From the NCBI GenBank assembly GCA_004154925.1, contig QJNS01000364.1, positions 1 to 40,985 on the forward strand: DNA of 40,985 nucleotides, written 5' to 3'. Position numbers and translations under genes: made by a program. Positions 24,008-34,649 of the stretch are shown piece by piece (position 1 is the first letter of the stretch; the number at the start of each line of letters is the position of its first letter). The notes beneath the pieces are model-generated. The model did no database searches and was not told the DNA's origin. It saw only the letters and a list, made by a program, of their open reading frames with translations. Source of the DNA: Monosporascus cannonballus. Taxonomy: Eukaryota; Ascomycota; Sordariomycetes; Xylariales.

Positions 24008-24602
24008 ATAGTAATAACAACGGCTATTGCGCTGCAAGCGCAGCCACAATTTCTAAAAAGGGGCTCTGATCGCGATAAGACAAATATTAATATACTCTTT
24101 TTTATACAAATTAAATTCTATATCTCTGGATCACATCAGCGTTAATTATATTATAACTATATAAAAACAGCATCGTTTTATTTTAGTACAATGCGAATTT
24201 TTAACGCTTTGTAATTAAATTAAACTCGATAAGTTTAATATTTGATAAACAACTTAAATATCATCTAATAGATATAAATAAATTTTAATTTTTTAAATAG
24301 AAATTAAAGATAATAAGAAGGCAATTATATCTATTTTATATTTTCCATATTAGAATTATAATTTATATAGTTAAATATATTCTTAAACGAAACTTTTTTA
24401 TAGTATAATTTATTAAATAGCAGGTTTAACATAATATATATAATATTAATTCTATTATTATTATATAAAAGTTGAAATAAATCTATTTTCACACGTTTTA
24501 TAACTGCAGCGTAATTAATTTAAACTGGATATTATATTCAATTTTATCGGTATTTAATCTATCTTTAACAGCTATATTCTCAGTGTCCGATAATTACGGG
24601 AC
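24008..24602 (+). pseudogene. Probable 5' half of the FAD-linked oxidoreductase gene, RIP-eroded
   Basis: This lies directly left of element D, whose other flank is the GC-rich oxidoreductase relic at 40106. In the frame that continues across the GGGAC site, the end reads TGYYIQFYRYLIYL, then QLYSQCPIIT. This resembles the family stretch V(G)AG..W.DVYRYL....QL.SGQCP ahead of the FAD-binding GGGHGP loop. In the same frame, 24017-24061 reads TTAIALQAQPQFLKR, plausible as a signal-peptide end with a KR site, about the right distance upstream. Many in-frame stops (TAA) intervene and composition is AT-rich. The link is an inference from frame, position and weak motifs. Confidence 0.42.
24598..24602. 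repeat. Target site duplication of element D (left)
   Basis: GGGAC here is repeated exactly at 40106-40110, on the far side of the 15.5-kb element. Because it is GC-rich in an AT-rich context, a chance match is unlikely. Confidence 0.88.
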
Positions 24603-24809
24603 TGTAAGATAATGGACAGCTGTGAGCTTTGATAAGGTGATTTCTGACCAGTCGCAGAACGTATTCCAAGAAATAAATATATTAGATTACTTTTATCTGG
24701 CGTTTTCGATTAGCTGCTAGATAATAGATTTATATTAGTAAATAAATCGGTAGCTAATCGGTAGCTGGCCGATTACCAGCTTTAGCATTATAAAAACTGT
24801 ATTTTTATA
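24603..24809 (-). repeat. Element D left LTR (3' LTR on minus strand), 207 bp
   Basis: It starts TGTAAGATAATGGACAGC and ends TTTTTATA, which is CTTACA in the other copy. The outer 60 bp are of normal composition, and the inner part is RIP-altered. The right LTR shows the mirror image, so together the two copies preserve nearly the whole unmutated LTR. A purine tract read on the minus strand follows at 24810-24825. Confidence 0.92.
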
Positions 24810-24887
24810 ATTACTTCTTTTTTTGAACTATTAATCCTTAATAATATTATTATTAATTTAATGTAATACGTTTTGCAAATCTAATTA

Positions 24888-26301
24888 CAGTGAGAGGCTA
24901 AAATAATTCGGCCCAAGCTTCCCAGCCACCCGGTTTTCAGAACCACTTCTCGGTAATACTCAACTTTCCAAAATTCATAACTTCTTCAAATCATGGCCGA
25001 TTTCGAAGCTTTTTGCGCCGAATTAGCTGCCGGTCGTCATAAAGGTTAAGAATTTACTCCCAGAAAAAGGGCTTGCATTGTTACCGCAAATAAGCTTGGG
25101 ATATTATAACGTCGCTTAACGGATTTATTTAAGACCTCGAAATCCGTTGTTATTTCCATTATTAACGACTGGAAAAACGGCCGTATTTTCGATCCGAAGT
25201 AAAAAAAAAAAAGGTCGCCCGGATTTTTTAAGGCGTTAAAAAAGATGGATTTTTTTGTTTTACAAAAAAACCGAAAAACTGCGTATAAAGATATTCGGAA
25301 AGCAGTTGGGTTCAAAATTAACATCCGTTTTATCAAACGTAATATAAAGGAACAAAATTTTCGCAAATAAAAATCCCAAAAAAAGATACCACTGTTTAAA
25401 AAAACGACAAAAACTAAATATACCTTTATATGTTATTAGCTTAATTGTTTTTAAGATTTGTTGCAGATACGTAACGTTAAAATTAATATAGCTTTTAGTT
25501 AACGATTCCAGGCTATATTTTCCGACGAATCTTTTTGCTAAAACTTTTCCAATAATCTAACGGTTTAAATATTCCGTTTCCCGTTCGAAAAATAGAATAA
25601 AAAGTTCGTTAATTTTAAAAATTACGTTAAAACGAATATATCTATTATGATTTAGAGTGGGATATGGATCGGTACGGATAAGAAAGGGTGTCGTACGCCT
25701 TTTATTGTTATATAACGCAACCTAACTCCAAAACTAAACGGTTTTAAACAAGGGGTTAACAGTTAGAATTATCGGACAGCTTTAGGCGAAAGATTATTAC
25801 CGATTTATAAGCCCTGGCGTTTTTTCTAACAGGATAACGTTACCATATACGTCTGCGAAAAATGTCTAAACTAATTAATGAATAACGTTATGGAGGTTTT
25901 TCCGGACTGGCTATCATATAGCTTTAACCTTAACCCAATTAAGCATATATGGGCTGTATTTAAAAAGAATTTAAAAGAAATATTTCCGGACCTTTAGAAA
26001 CTTAAAAAAAATAAGCTGAATACCACCCGTTTTATCGAATGTTTGTATAAAGCGTAAGAAGTTATCCCGAACGCTTTTACAATAAAGGTTATTATGTCTA
26101 TGGGAAAACGGCTGCGGGCTGTTAAGAAGGCTAAAGGTTGGTACATACGGTTTTAAAGCTTAGAAACAGACGAATACAGTATTAAAGCCCGTTTATTTTT
26201 ACGATTTTATTTGATTAAAATATGTATATGTGAAATTGTTGATGAATATGAGTGTGGCTAAAAGTTGTGGGGTTGAGCCGGATGATTTTGGCCCCTCACT
26301 G
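24888..26301 (+). mobile_element. Tc1/mariner-type DNA transposon, 1414 bp, RIP-inactivated
   Basis: Inverted repeats start CAGTGAGAGGCTAAAATAAT at 24888 and, reverse-complemented, CAGTGAGGGGCCAAAATCAT at 26301. TA is duplicated at 24886-24887 and 26302-26303. One transposase frame fills the plus strand. It inserted close to the 3' LTR of element D. It is less AT-shifted than the gypsy elements around it, perhaps because it is younger or had fewer copies. Confidence 0.92.
24993..26156 (+). pseudogene. Tc1/mariner-type transposase (387-codon frame, nonsense-riddled)
   Basis: From ATG at 24993 to TAA at 26154-26156 the motifs stay in one frame, so decay is by substitutions with no net frameshift. 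The N-terminus (EFTPRKRACIVTANKLG, LFKTSKSVVISIINDW) is the paired helix-turn-helix DNA-binding region. FSDES at about 25515-25529 carries the first catalytic Asp, QDN at 25830-25838 the second. The third acidic residue in the family motif YSPDLNPIEHIW is Lys here (codon 25941-25943; local YSFNLNPIKHIW). By my count 35 residues separate the second Asp from that position. The P-to-F, D-to-N and E-to-K changes are C-to-T or G-to-A, as RIP produces. It is inactive. Confidence 0.9.
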
Positions 26302-26303
26302 TA

Positions 26304-27870
26304 CGTATGTTTGCCGATAATTTCTCGTTATAAGTATGCAAGTTATATTATATTACAAAAAATTGTCGTAATAATTTATATATATTATATTACGTAATTA
26401 TTTATATTCCAACTACTCTTTTAATATAATCCGTTTTTAACTTTATTTTGTTTACTTTTTTTCCTTTTACACGTATATTTTTTTTGCGTATGCGTTCTAT
26501 TCTGGCTTTCCGTTTTTCTTTATTTTTATTTCGACTTTTTCGTTTGTTCTGCCTATAATTTCTGTTTTTTCTTTATTCGTTATATTTTGTTTCCTGAAAA
26601 GTTTCAAAAAATTATACTTTAATATTAATAATAATTGGTAGTTTTTTAACGTTATTTTTTCGACGCTAATAGTAAAATAGATATTAATCGCGTTATAGGC
26701 GATAATAAAATATATTATATTTACGTAATATAACGTTATTTCGATTACCGTATAATTTACGTTTAAATTTCGGGCGCTTTATATTATGTTATAACTAATT
26801 ATTATTATAAGACTTTTTATACGATAAGTAATTATTCCTAATATTATTAATATTATCGTTTAATTTCCGTTTAAATTTCGATCGTCTTTAAAAGTGATAT
26901 TTAAACGATTTCTTAGTTTAGTATTAATAATTAGAAGTTAATTAATGAATTCGAAAAAGTTCGTAGTACGAGTACCTAGTACGAATATTCCAACGTAATT
27001 GTAATCGGTCGTTAATTTAACATTTTTCCCAAAACCGAATTTGCCCTTAATGCGATTATTATTGAGAAGTATCGTTTTTTTAATATATTGAAACTCGATT
27101 TCCGATCGTCTATTATAATTACAGAAGACTAATTTTAAAGTCGTTTTATAAGTTTATAAATTTAGACTTTTTTTATAAGGATTACGATCTTTTTCTTATT
27201 ATTTCGCAATTAATTTCCGATTAAGCATAATTTTAAGGTACTTTTATAAATAAGGCGATTTTCAAAAGCCTTTATATTATTGTATTTCTCGTTTACGAAT
27301 ATTTTTGGCCCTTTTTTCGATGTTTCGACGAAGTTTTCATACTTATTAATAATTATAATTAAAAATAACTTTGCCTAATAAAGCTGTTACTAAACCTAAA
27401 TACGTTAAACGCTTTAGAGACGGCGTTTTATTTTCGATTAATGATAAATTTGATTCCGATTATTTGGGCTCTGCTTTTCGTAAAAAGTAAGACGTTTTTA
27501 ATTTCTTTTCGAGTTTTACGCCTAGTAAGTTTAATAAAAGTACTTATTTTTTATCGTTATATATTTTTCGATCATTTTTCGATATTTTTATAATAAGTTT
27601 TTAATATGTCGACTAAAGGTTAATTGATGTAAAGCTTAATATCTAAATGTAAAATTCTGTTTTCGAAATAAAAATTCGATTTCTTTTTTCGTTATTTATT
27701 AATTTTTAACCGGTGTATAATAAAGTAATTATTTGTCAAAAGTCTAAAAGCAATTATATAACTAGGTAATATTTTAGCGTTAATATTTTAATTTTGCTTA
27801 AATTAATTTTTGTAATTTTATAATTATTAAGCCATTAATTTTCAATTAAGCTGTTATGATTCTGTAATCT
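26304..27870 (-). pseudogene. Unexplained coding-like tail of element D, 3' of the chromodomain
   Basis: About 1.5 kb of minus-strand sequence lies between the chromodomain of D and its 3' LTR, where relatives have little. It has patchy reading: GVKLEKKLKTSYFLRKAEP and SLKRLTYLGLVTALLGKVIF near 27360-27540; ENFVETSKKGPKIFVNEKYN near 27250-27340; and a very basic stretch, RKARIERIRKKNIRVKGKK, near 26460-26540. Frames change between patches and stops are present. I do not recognise the product. It could be an extra 3' ORF, a long pol C-terminus with a basic tail, or a fragment of another element. Confidence 0.4.
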
Positions 27871-27879
27871 TTGGGTCGT

Positions 27880-27965
27880 TTTATTTCCTTTATATATATT
27901 TAATCTTTTTCATAATGCTATAGTATTTTTATTATATATTCGGAAAACATTCGAGGCTTTTATGT
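27880..27965 (-). pseudogene. Element D chromodomain, C-terminal part (cut off by element B)
   Basis: Read on the minus strand from the B insertion point, the sequence gives NT, a stop in place of Trp, KP, then FSEYIIKIL and HYEKD. This matches the ENTWEPxENL end of a chromodomain. The other half lies at 34650-34770. The adjoining ATTAT (27966-27970) is the duplication left by B. Confidence 0.65.
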
Positions 27966-27970
27966 ATTAT

Positions 27971-28364
27971 TGTTATGGTCTAACGGTCTTGGCTTCTTTC
28001 TAGACGGTTGGAACCACGAAAAGGTCAGTTCCGACCCAAGCCGAATATCACGTGACTGGGTTAAAGGTCTTAAGGCGCCAAGCATTTTGAGCTCCTTAAG
28101 CCAGCAGGAGAGCTTAAAGGGCTTAACGGGCTTAAAGGTTTGAACAGTTTAAGCACTTTAAGCCAAGATAAGAATATATACGTTTATTAATTCCATAATT
28201 TAAATAATTTTAGCTTATAAGATAATATCGTTACTTAAAATACTTTTGGTACTACGAAATGTAATATGTTATTATATTTGTTATTTAAATTTTTATAAAA
28301 CTTTTGCTAATATAAACTCGTTAACTTAAAGTTTAATAATTAGTTAAACCGTATAGCCGTTATA
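27971..28364 (+). repeat. Element B left LTR (5' LTR), 394 bp
   Basis: It begins TGTTATGGTCTAACGG and ends GCCGTTATA (a RIP-altered GCCGTCACA). The first 190 bp are nearly normal in composition. From AAGAATATATACG (about 28170) onward it is AT-shifted and alignable, in reverse orientation, with the LTRs of element A and the solo LTR. Confidence 0.92.
28112..28135. promoter_or_regulatory. GCTTAA tandem motif in U3 of element B
   Basis: GCTTAA starts at 28112, 28121 and 28130, three copies with exact 9-bp spacing, followed by TTTAAGC-type variants to about 28165. It is in the promoter part of the LTR, comparable in position to the GATCAC cluster of the solo LTR. The binding factor is unknown. 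Confidence 0.45.
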
Positions 28365-30300
28365 CGTTACAAATTTTTATTTAATAATACCGTTAAATTT
28401 TGAGCAATATTTTACATTATTAAAATATCGATTAACTTTTAGAAAATCTTTATTTACCAATTTTAGGCTCGAATTCGGGAATTAAAGTAAAAAATCCGAC
28501 AAATTAAGGTTATATTATTTATTTAACCTTTTTTCGCCTGTATAAAACTTAAAAAACTAGAATCTAATAATAAAAAAAATAATTTTTAAATTTTTCTAAT
28601 TTAAGTATAAATTTATTTTCGCTTTTTAAACTTTAATAACCTGGCGGATTAAATTTTAGTAATAAAAATATATTTAACGGAAAATACGGTTAATTAATTT
28701 AAATTTATTATAAATCATTTCTTAAAAATAAAAAAAACCAGATAAAAAGATTTTATTAACGAAATCTTTTTACTTTATATTAATTTCGAAAATAAAGTAC
28801 GCGATAATTTCAGTAATCCGGATGAAAAACGATTAACGGCTTAATAACTTTTGCAATTCCGATAAAAAAAATCCGCGTTTAAATACGCCGTAACGTTTAA
28901 AAGTTTTACGGTTAAAACGAGATAAAGAAACGATAAAGCCAATATTTTTATTAATATATTTTACAAAAGGTTAAAAGATAATATAAAAAATAAAATTATT
29001 CGAATCGAACGATTTATTGCTCTAGACCGGTATATTACAAAGCTAATTAAAATCGACAATCGGCAGTTTGAAAAATAATAAAAAAAAGGATAATATGTTT
29101 TACGTTCGGAATATAAATTTAATGAAGGGAAAAAACGAAACGTACCTTTTATTTCTTACGAAATAACGTTAAAACTTATAGAATTTGGCGTTATTTATAA
29201 ATAAGATTAAAGTTAGATTAAATATTTAATTATGGCAAAATAAGGTATAAAGTATATAAGTATAAAAAGTTTAAGAAATTACGGCAAGATAATTAGATCC
29301 CGGTACTAAAGAGATAATTTAGGAATAATTAAGGAAACGATAGCAAAGATATCAATATAATTTAAGCTAAATACGTATGAGGCTTATAATAAAAGATTTA
29401 ATAAAGATTATTACGGTAACAAATCCGATAGAAAATGCAAAAAAATTAAAAGGCTAATTTAATAAATATTCCAAACATAATAAGAAACGTTATGAAAATA
29501 ATGACGCGAATATTAAAATTAAATAAAAAAGTTTATTCCGGAACCTTTAATTAATACGGCAAAATATACGCCATATATTATTAATGACGAAAATATTTCG
29601 ATTACGAAAAATAAAAATAATATATTTACGAACGAATTATCCGTATGTATTATAAGAGATTTAATTTTTTAAATCGTACCGGAAATAATAAAAATAATAA
29701 ATAATAATATCGATATTTTCGATTTATAAGCTTAAAAAATATCTAATAATTAGTTAAAGCAAAAGATTGGTCTAAAAGAAAATAATGCTTGTAAAAAAAG
29801 CTTTTTTATTATTATGGATAATATAATTATTAAACAGAAAAAAGAATTAATTTAACGTACGATTAAAAAATATTATTAAAGCGTTATTACGGATTTTTAT
29901 TTTTAATTAATATTTACTGCGAATTTCTAAAAAAAGGTTATTAAAGAAAAAATACGCCAGTTTATAAAGGATCTTTAAAATAACAATTAAAATGACGTAT
30001 AATGGGATATAGTTATATATATAAAAAAATAATTTATTTAATAGAAAAACAAATTGCAAAAGAATCAGAAATAATTAGTACGATTCGAAAAAATAATACG
30101 TCGGTAATAACGATAAATATAATAATTTAATGTATTAAAGAAAAAAATATAAATAAAGTTCGATAAATTCGAATAAAAATTAAAAGAAAAAGGTTATTTA
30201 TAAAAAAGCCGCAGAATAACGGGACCCAAAAGGAAATAAAGGGAATTTTTAAAAAATTTTAAACGCGATAATAAAAAACGTTAACGACCTTATTATTTTA
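28365..30300 (+). pseudogene. Element B leader and gag region (decayed)
   Basis: The 75 bases after the LTR align with the equivalent leader of element A, so the primer-binding region should be within them; I could not match it to a tRNA end. Gag is expected from about 28450. Plus-strand reading yields open patches rich in Lys, Asn and Ile with many TAA stops. Near 29390-29450 RFNKDYYGNKSDRKC may be the remains of a nucleic-acid-binding segment, but a proper CCHC knuckle is not visible. Confidence 0.55.
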
Positions 30301-30336
30301 GAAATACGAATCGGAACGTATTAATATATTGTAATA

Positions 30337-33300
30337 ATGGATTGCGAAATTTCAGGTAAAAATTATATTATACCAAATATGGTTAATAAGTTCAAATTAT
30401 TATGAAAATATAAGTTAAAACCTTATATAAGGACGAATGCCGAAAATCAGGAATTTGTTTACAATAACGGAAAATTTTTACGCAAAATTAATTATTTCGA
30501 GATTTTCGTTTAAAGACGATATTAAACGGTTAATTTCGATATTATTTTATTCGGGAATGATAATATGATTTTAAAATTATTATGGATACGTTAATACAGA
30601 GTTTTAATTAACGATAAAACTGGCTAGGTAAAATCTGTTTTATTTCTTATTAATAAACGAAAAAAAATTTAAAATCTTAATATTCGATTAATAATACCAA
30701 TAAATATAAGTATAAAAATACGACAAATATTTTATTACTTAAACGAATAAAATATAAAAAAAACGGATATTAAAGAAAAATATAACGTATTATTATTATT
30801 ATTAAAACGTAATTAAAACAATTAAATAACGATTTAAAATAAAAAAAAACAATAGTTTTACAAGTTAAAAAGTTTAATTAATATATTATTATAATATTAT
30901 AAATACAAGCAGTTCTTTAAAAGAGAGCTTAATAGAAAATTATGAGGATATAGCGAATAAAATTATGAAATAATTTTAAAAAAAGATTTTCGATAAAGTT
31001 TTACCTTATTTACAACCTTAATGGAAACGAATTACGTATTTTTAAAAAATACTTGGAAAACCGGTTACAGAAAAAATGGATTCGATTTTCGAAATTACTA
31101 ATAAAATATTTTATGTTTTTCGTATCCAAAAAATAGAAAGTTACGATTTGTAGTTAATTATTAATAATTAAACCACGTTATTATTAAGGATTAAATATTA
31201 TTATCTTTAACTACGGAAATAAAACACCGATTTTACGGAACCAATTAATTTATAATATTCGATTTTAAAAATAAATATAACTGTATTAAAATTAAAAGAA
31301 AAATACGAATAAAAAATAACCTTTAGGACGAAATACGAATTATTGAAATATTTAATTATATTAATAAGATTTATAAACGTATTAATAACTTTTAAATAGA
31401 TAATAAATTATATATTATAAAAATATTGCGAGATTTTCGTCGTTTGTTATTTTGACGATATTTTTATTTTTTCAGAAATAAAAAAAGTATACGTAAAATA
31501 CGTCTATAAGGTTTTTTAAGTTTTATAAGATGTAAAGTTATTTATTAATGAAGAAAAAAGTTAATTTTATATATAAGGAATGGAATATCTGGGATATATT
31601 ATTATTTCAGTATATATTAGGATGGACCTTAAGAAAATCGCTATAGTTACGGAATGGCAAATATTAACGACGGTTAAGAAAATATAAGTATTCCTAGGAT
31701 TCGCCAATTATTATAAAAAGCTTATTCGAAACTTTAATAAGATAATGATATTTTTGACGAACATTATAAAAAAAAGAATTTAAATGGACGCCGGATACGG
31801 AAAAAGTATTTCGGGATATTAAAAATGCGATTATTAGTAAGCCAGTATTAATTATGTACGATTTAAACCGTTTTGTTAAATTAAAAACCGATATTTCGGA
31901 TTACGTATTAAGTGTAATAATCGGATAACGAAATAATTAAGGCAAATTGCACGTTATTGTATTTTTTTTCGTATAAATTAAAAAAAAACTAAGTTTAATT
32001 ATGGTATTTTAAATAAAAGATTTATGGTTATTATTATCGCATTTCGAAAGTTTAAGTACTTTTTAAAAGAAAACTTATACTAGGTTAAAATTTATACGGA
32101 TTATTAAAATTTTACCCGATTTATTACGCTTAAAAAGCTTATAAGATAATAATTAAAATATGCAGAAAAATTGGCAAATTTCGATTTCGTTATTATTTAT
32201 AAGAAAAGTTCAGAAAAAGGCAGAGCAAATACCTTAAATAAGCAATTAAATTTCGAAAAAAAATTGGTTAAGGTTAGCTATATAATTTTTGATATTACTA
32301 TAAAAGGATATTTACGTTTATAACAGATTACGATTATTTGAGCAATATTTTTCGATATGCATTAAAGGATTTAACAGTATAACGATAGTTTCCCAAAAAA
32401 CCAAAAAACAGATGGGATATAAGCTTTAAAAAAATACCAGAAAGATTTAATACGAAAAATATACGAATATCAGTTATATATATATCCAGGGATTTATAAA
32501 ACCTTAAAACGATTTTAACGAATATATTTCTTTTTTAAAATAAAATTAACGGTACAAAAAATTATACAATAATGCGATATTTGCATTAAAGCAAAAACTC
32601 GACGATATAAACTATATAAAAAGTTACAATTATTACCAATCGTAAAAGAACCCTAATATTTAGTTATATTTAATTTTATTATTAAGCTTTTTATATTAAA
32701 AAACCTAATTACGGAAATATATTGCGATGATATTTTCGTAATCGTCGATCGATTTACGAAAATCTTTTATTTTTTATTATTTTATAAGAACATAAACGCC
32801 GAATAAGTAACATATATTTTCTTTAAATATATTTTTAACATATACGGATTATTAATAAAAATTATTTTAGATAAAAGATCGATATTTGCATTTAAGTTTT
32901 AGCAAAGCCTTATAACATAAATCGGCCTAAATTATAAATTATCTAGCGTATTTAAATTACAAATGAATAAATAAATTAAATAAATAAATTAAATTTTAAA
33001 AATTTACTTACGATATTATATTAATTATAAATAAAATAATTAAGTTAATACAAATTTTGATTTTATTTTAAAAGCTTATAAAGAAATACGCAATAACGGT
33101 CTAATTAATATTAAAATAATTTTTACGACAAAATAATTACGATAATTATATTAAGAAATAAAGATAAAATTAAAATTCGTACGAAATTAAATAAATAAGT
33201 ATTATAATTAAAAAAGGTTAAAAAATTTTATTTTTGAAAAGGGGGAAATGGTTTTCTTAGTTATTAAAAATATTTAAATAAAGCGACCCAGTAAAAAATT

Positions 33301-33620
33301 CGATTTTAAATATATCGGTTTATATAAAATCGCTAAGAAAATCTTAAAAAATAATTATTAATTAGAATTTCTACCAAATATCAAATTTTATTTAATTTTT
33401 CATATTCCCTTATTCGAGTTAATAGCGGATACGATTAAGGTATATACGGTATAAAACAATATGGAAATAAAAAACGAATAAGTATACGAAGTGGAGAAAA
33501 TTTTCGATATGCAAAAACAAAACGGACTTACCTAATATCTAATTAAGTGGAAAAAATATTCAGATTTCGAAAATACCTAAAAACCAGTTAAAAATCTTAT
33601 TAGCGCCTAGCGCTTATTGA
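30337..33620 (+). pseudogene. Element B pol: protease, RT, RNase H, integrase, chromodomain (decayed)
   Basis: Protease: MDCEISGKNY at 30337, with the catalytic Asp kept (30340-30342). RT: SYPKNRKLRFVVNY then LNHVIIKD (31120-31200); ITFRTKYELLKYL (31320-31360); VVCYFDDIFIFSE (about 31440-31478) with both catalytic Asp intact; FLGFANYYKKLIRNF (31690-31735). RNase H: KTDISDYVLS with Asp at 31890-31892. Integrase: CDICIKAKTRRYKLYKKLQL (32577 on), FVIVDRFTK (about 32743), then KIILDKRSIFAFKF. Chromodomain: YEVEKIFDMQ, then YLIKWKKYSDFENT, then KPVKNLIS (33485-33605), with stops for Gln and Trp. It is the best preserved of the four pol relics, but nonsense codons are frequent. Confidence 0.9.
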
Positions 33621-34236
33621 AAAATTTTCATTAATAACGATAAGCGCGTCCTAATTAAAAGTCGATTAATTAGTAACCGGGATATCGGGCTAGTCGGTTA
33701 CGGCTTGCGTTAATATAATAGCCGTAACGGCAGTTTCTAACTATTTTTGTTTTTTTTCGAAGCGTTTAAATTTTTTTATGGCCTTTGCGCCTTAAATATC
33801 GCAACGAAGTATTTTTATATTACGGCAACGAAACAACCGCTTTTGTTTTTGCAAATAGTTCAATTTGTTAGCAGCGGCGCGTAACGTTTTACGAACCTGT
33901 TTTTTTTTTATATTTTAAACGGTTTTTTTCGTTAAAAAGTTTTTAATATTCGGTTTCCGAAAAACCAAAAACGTTATAAAAATCCTTATAATGGATATAT
34001 TGCGTATATTTTAAAGACCTTGAAATAACTTTATATTCTGTATTTTTCTTTTTATAACGGGAATAAAAAGGCATTTTAAAATTAAAACGTTTAATACGTT
34101 TTAAAAGAATTAAAGCGTTAGTACGTTTACGAGAACGAGATTTTTCGATTCGGCCTAATATAATAAGTATATAAAAAAAGGTTATTTATCGAAATTAACA
34201 AATAAATAATTTGATTTTTAGGGATAAAAAATCCTG

Positions 34237-34249
34237 GAAAAGGAGAAAT
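34237..34249 (+). promoter_or_regulatory. Polypurine tract of element B
   Basis: GAAAAGGAGAAAT lies immediately before the 3' LTR. An uninterrupted purine run at this place primes plus-strand synthesis in LTR retrotransposons. Confidence 0.65.
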
Positions 34250-34644
34250 TGTATTATAATTTAACGGTTTTGGTTTTTTTTAAACGGTCGGAATTACGAA
34301 AAGGTTAATTCCGACCTAAGCCAAATATTACGTAATTAGCTTAAAGGTTTTAAGGCGCTAAGTACCTTAAGCTTTTTGAGCTAGCAGGAAAGTTTAAAAG
34401 GCTTAACGAGCTTAAGAGTTTAAGCCGCTTAAGCACTTTAAGCCAAAATAAAGATATATACGCTTATTAATTCCATAATTTAGATAACTTTAGCTTGTAA
34501 TATAATATCGTTATCCAAGGTACCTTTAATATTACGAGATGTAATACGTTATTATATTTATTGTTCAGATTTCCACGATATTCCTGCTAATATAAACCCG
34601 TCGACTTAAGGTTTAATAGTTGGTTAAACCGCATAGCCGTTATA
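34250..34644 (+). repeat. Element B right LTR (3' LTR), 395 bp
   Basis: It begins TGTATTATAATTTAACGG and ends GCCGTTATA. It is collinear with 27971-28364 but more AT-shifted in the U3 part, for example GACCTAAGCC here versus GACCCAAGCC on the left. ATTAT follows at 34645-34649. Confidence 0.92.
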
Positions 34645-34649
34645 ATTAT

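Larger units (their letters stand above)
27971..34644 (+). mobile_element. Element B: chromodomain Ty3/gypsy retrotransposon, plus strand, RIP-inactivated
   Basis: LTRs at 27971-28364 (394 bp) and 34250-34644 (395 bp), with ATTAT duplicated at 27966-27970 and 34645-34649. Internal order on the plus strand: gag region, protease (30337), RT (31050-31760), RNase H (31780-32150), integrase (32330-33000), chromodomain (33485-33605), purine tract (34237-34249). CpA is scarce while CpG is common, as in RIP. It is a close relative of element A: the protein-coding parts and the R-U5 end of the LTR align, but the U3 parts differ. It landed in the chromodomain of element D in opposite orientation. Confidence 0.93.

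Noticed and set aside
24150..24540. Possible 300-bp direct duplication (about 24150-24235 versus 24450-24535)
   Set aside because: Similarity around AATTAAATTAAACTCGATA and AATTAATTTAAACTGGATA is suggestive, but too AT-rich and short to separate from chance by eye.
25046..25366. 106-codon minus-strand open frame
   Set aside because: It is antisense to the Tc1-type transposase, whose motifs are on the plus strand.
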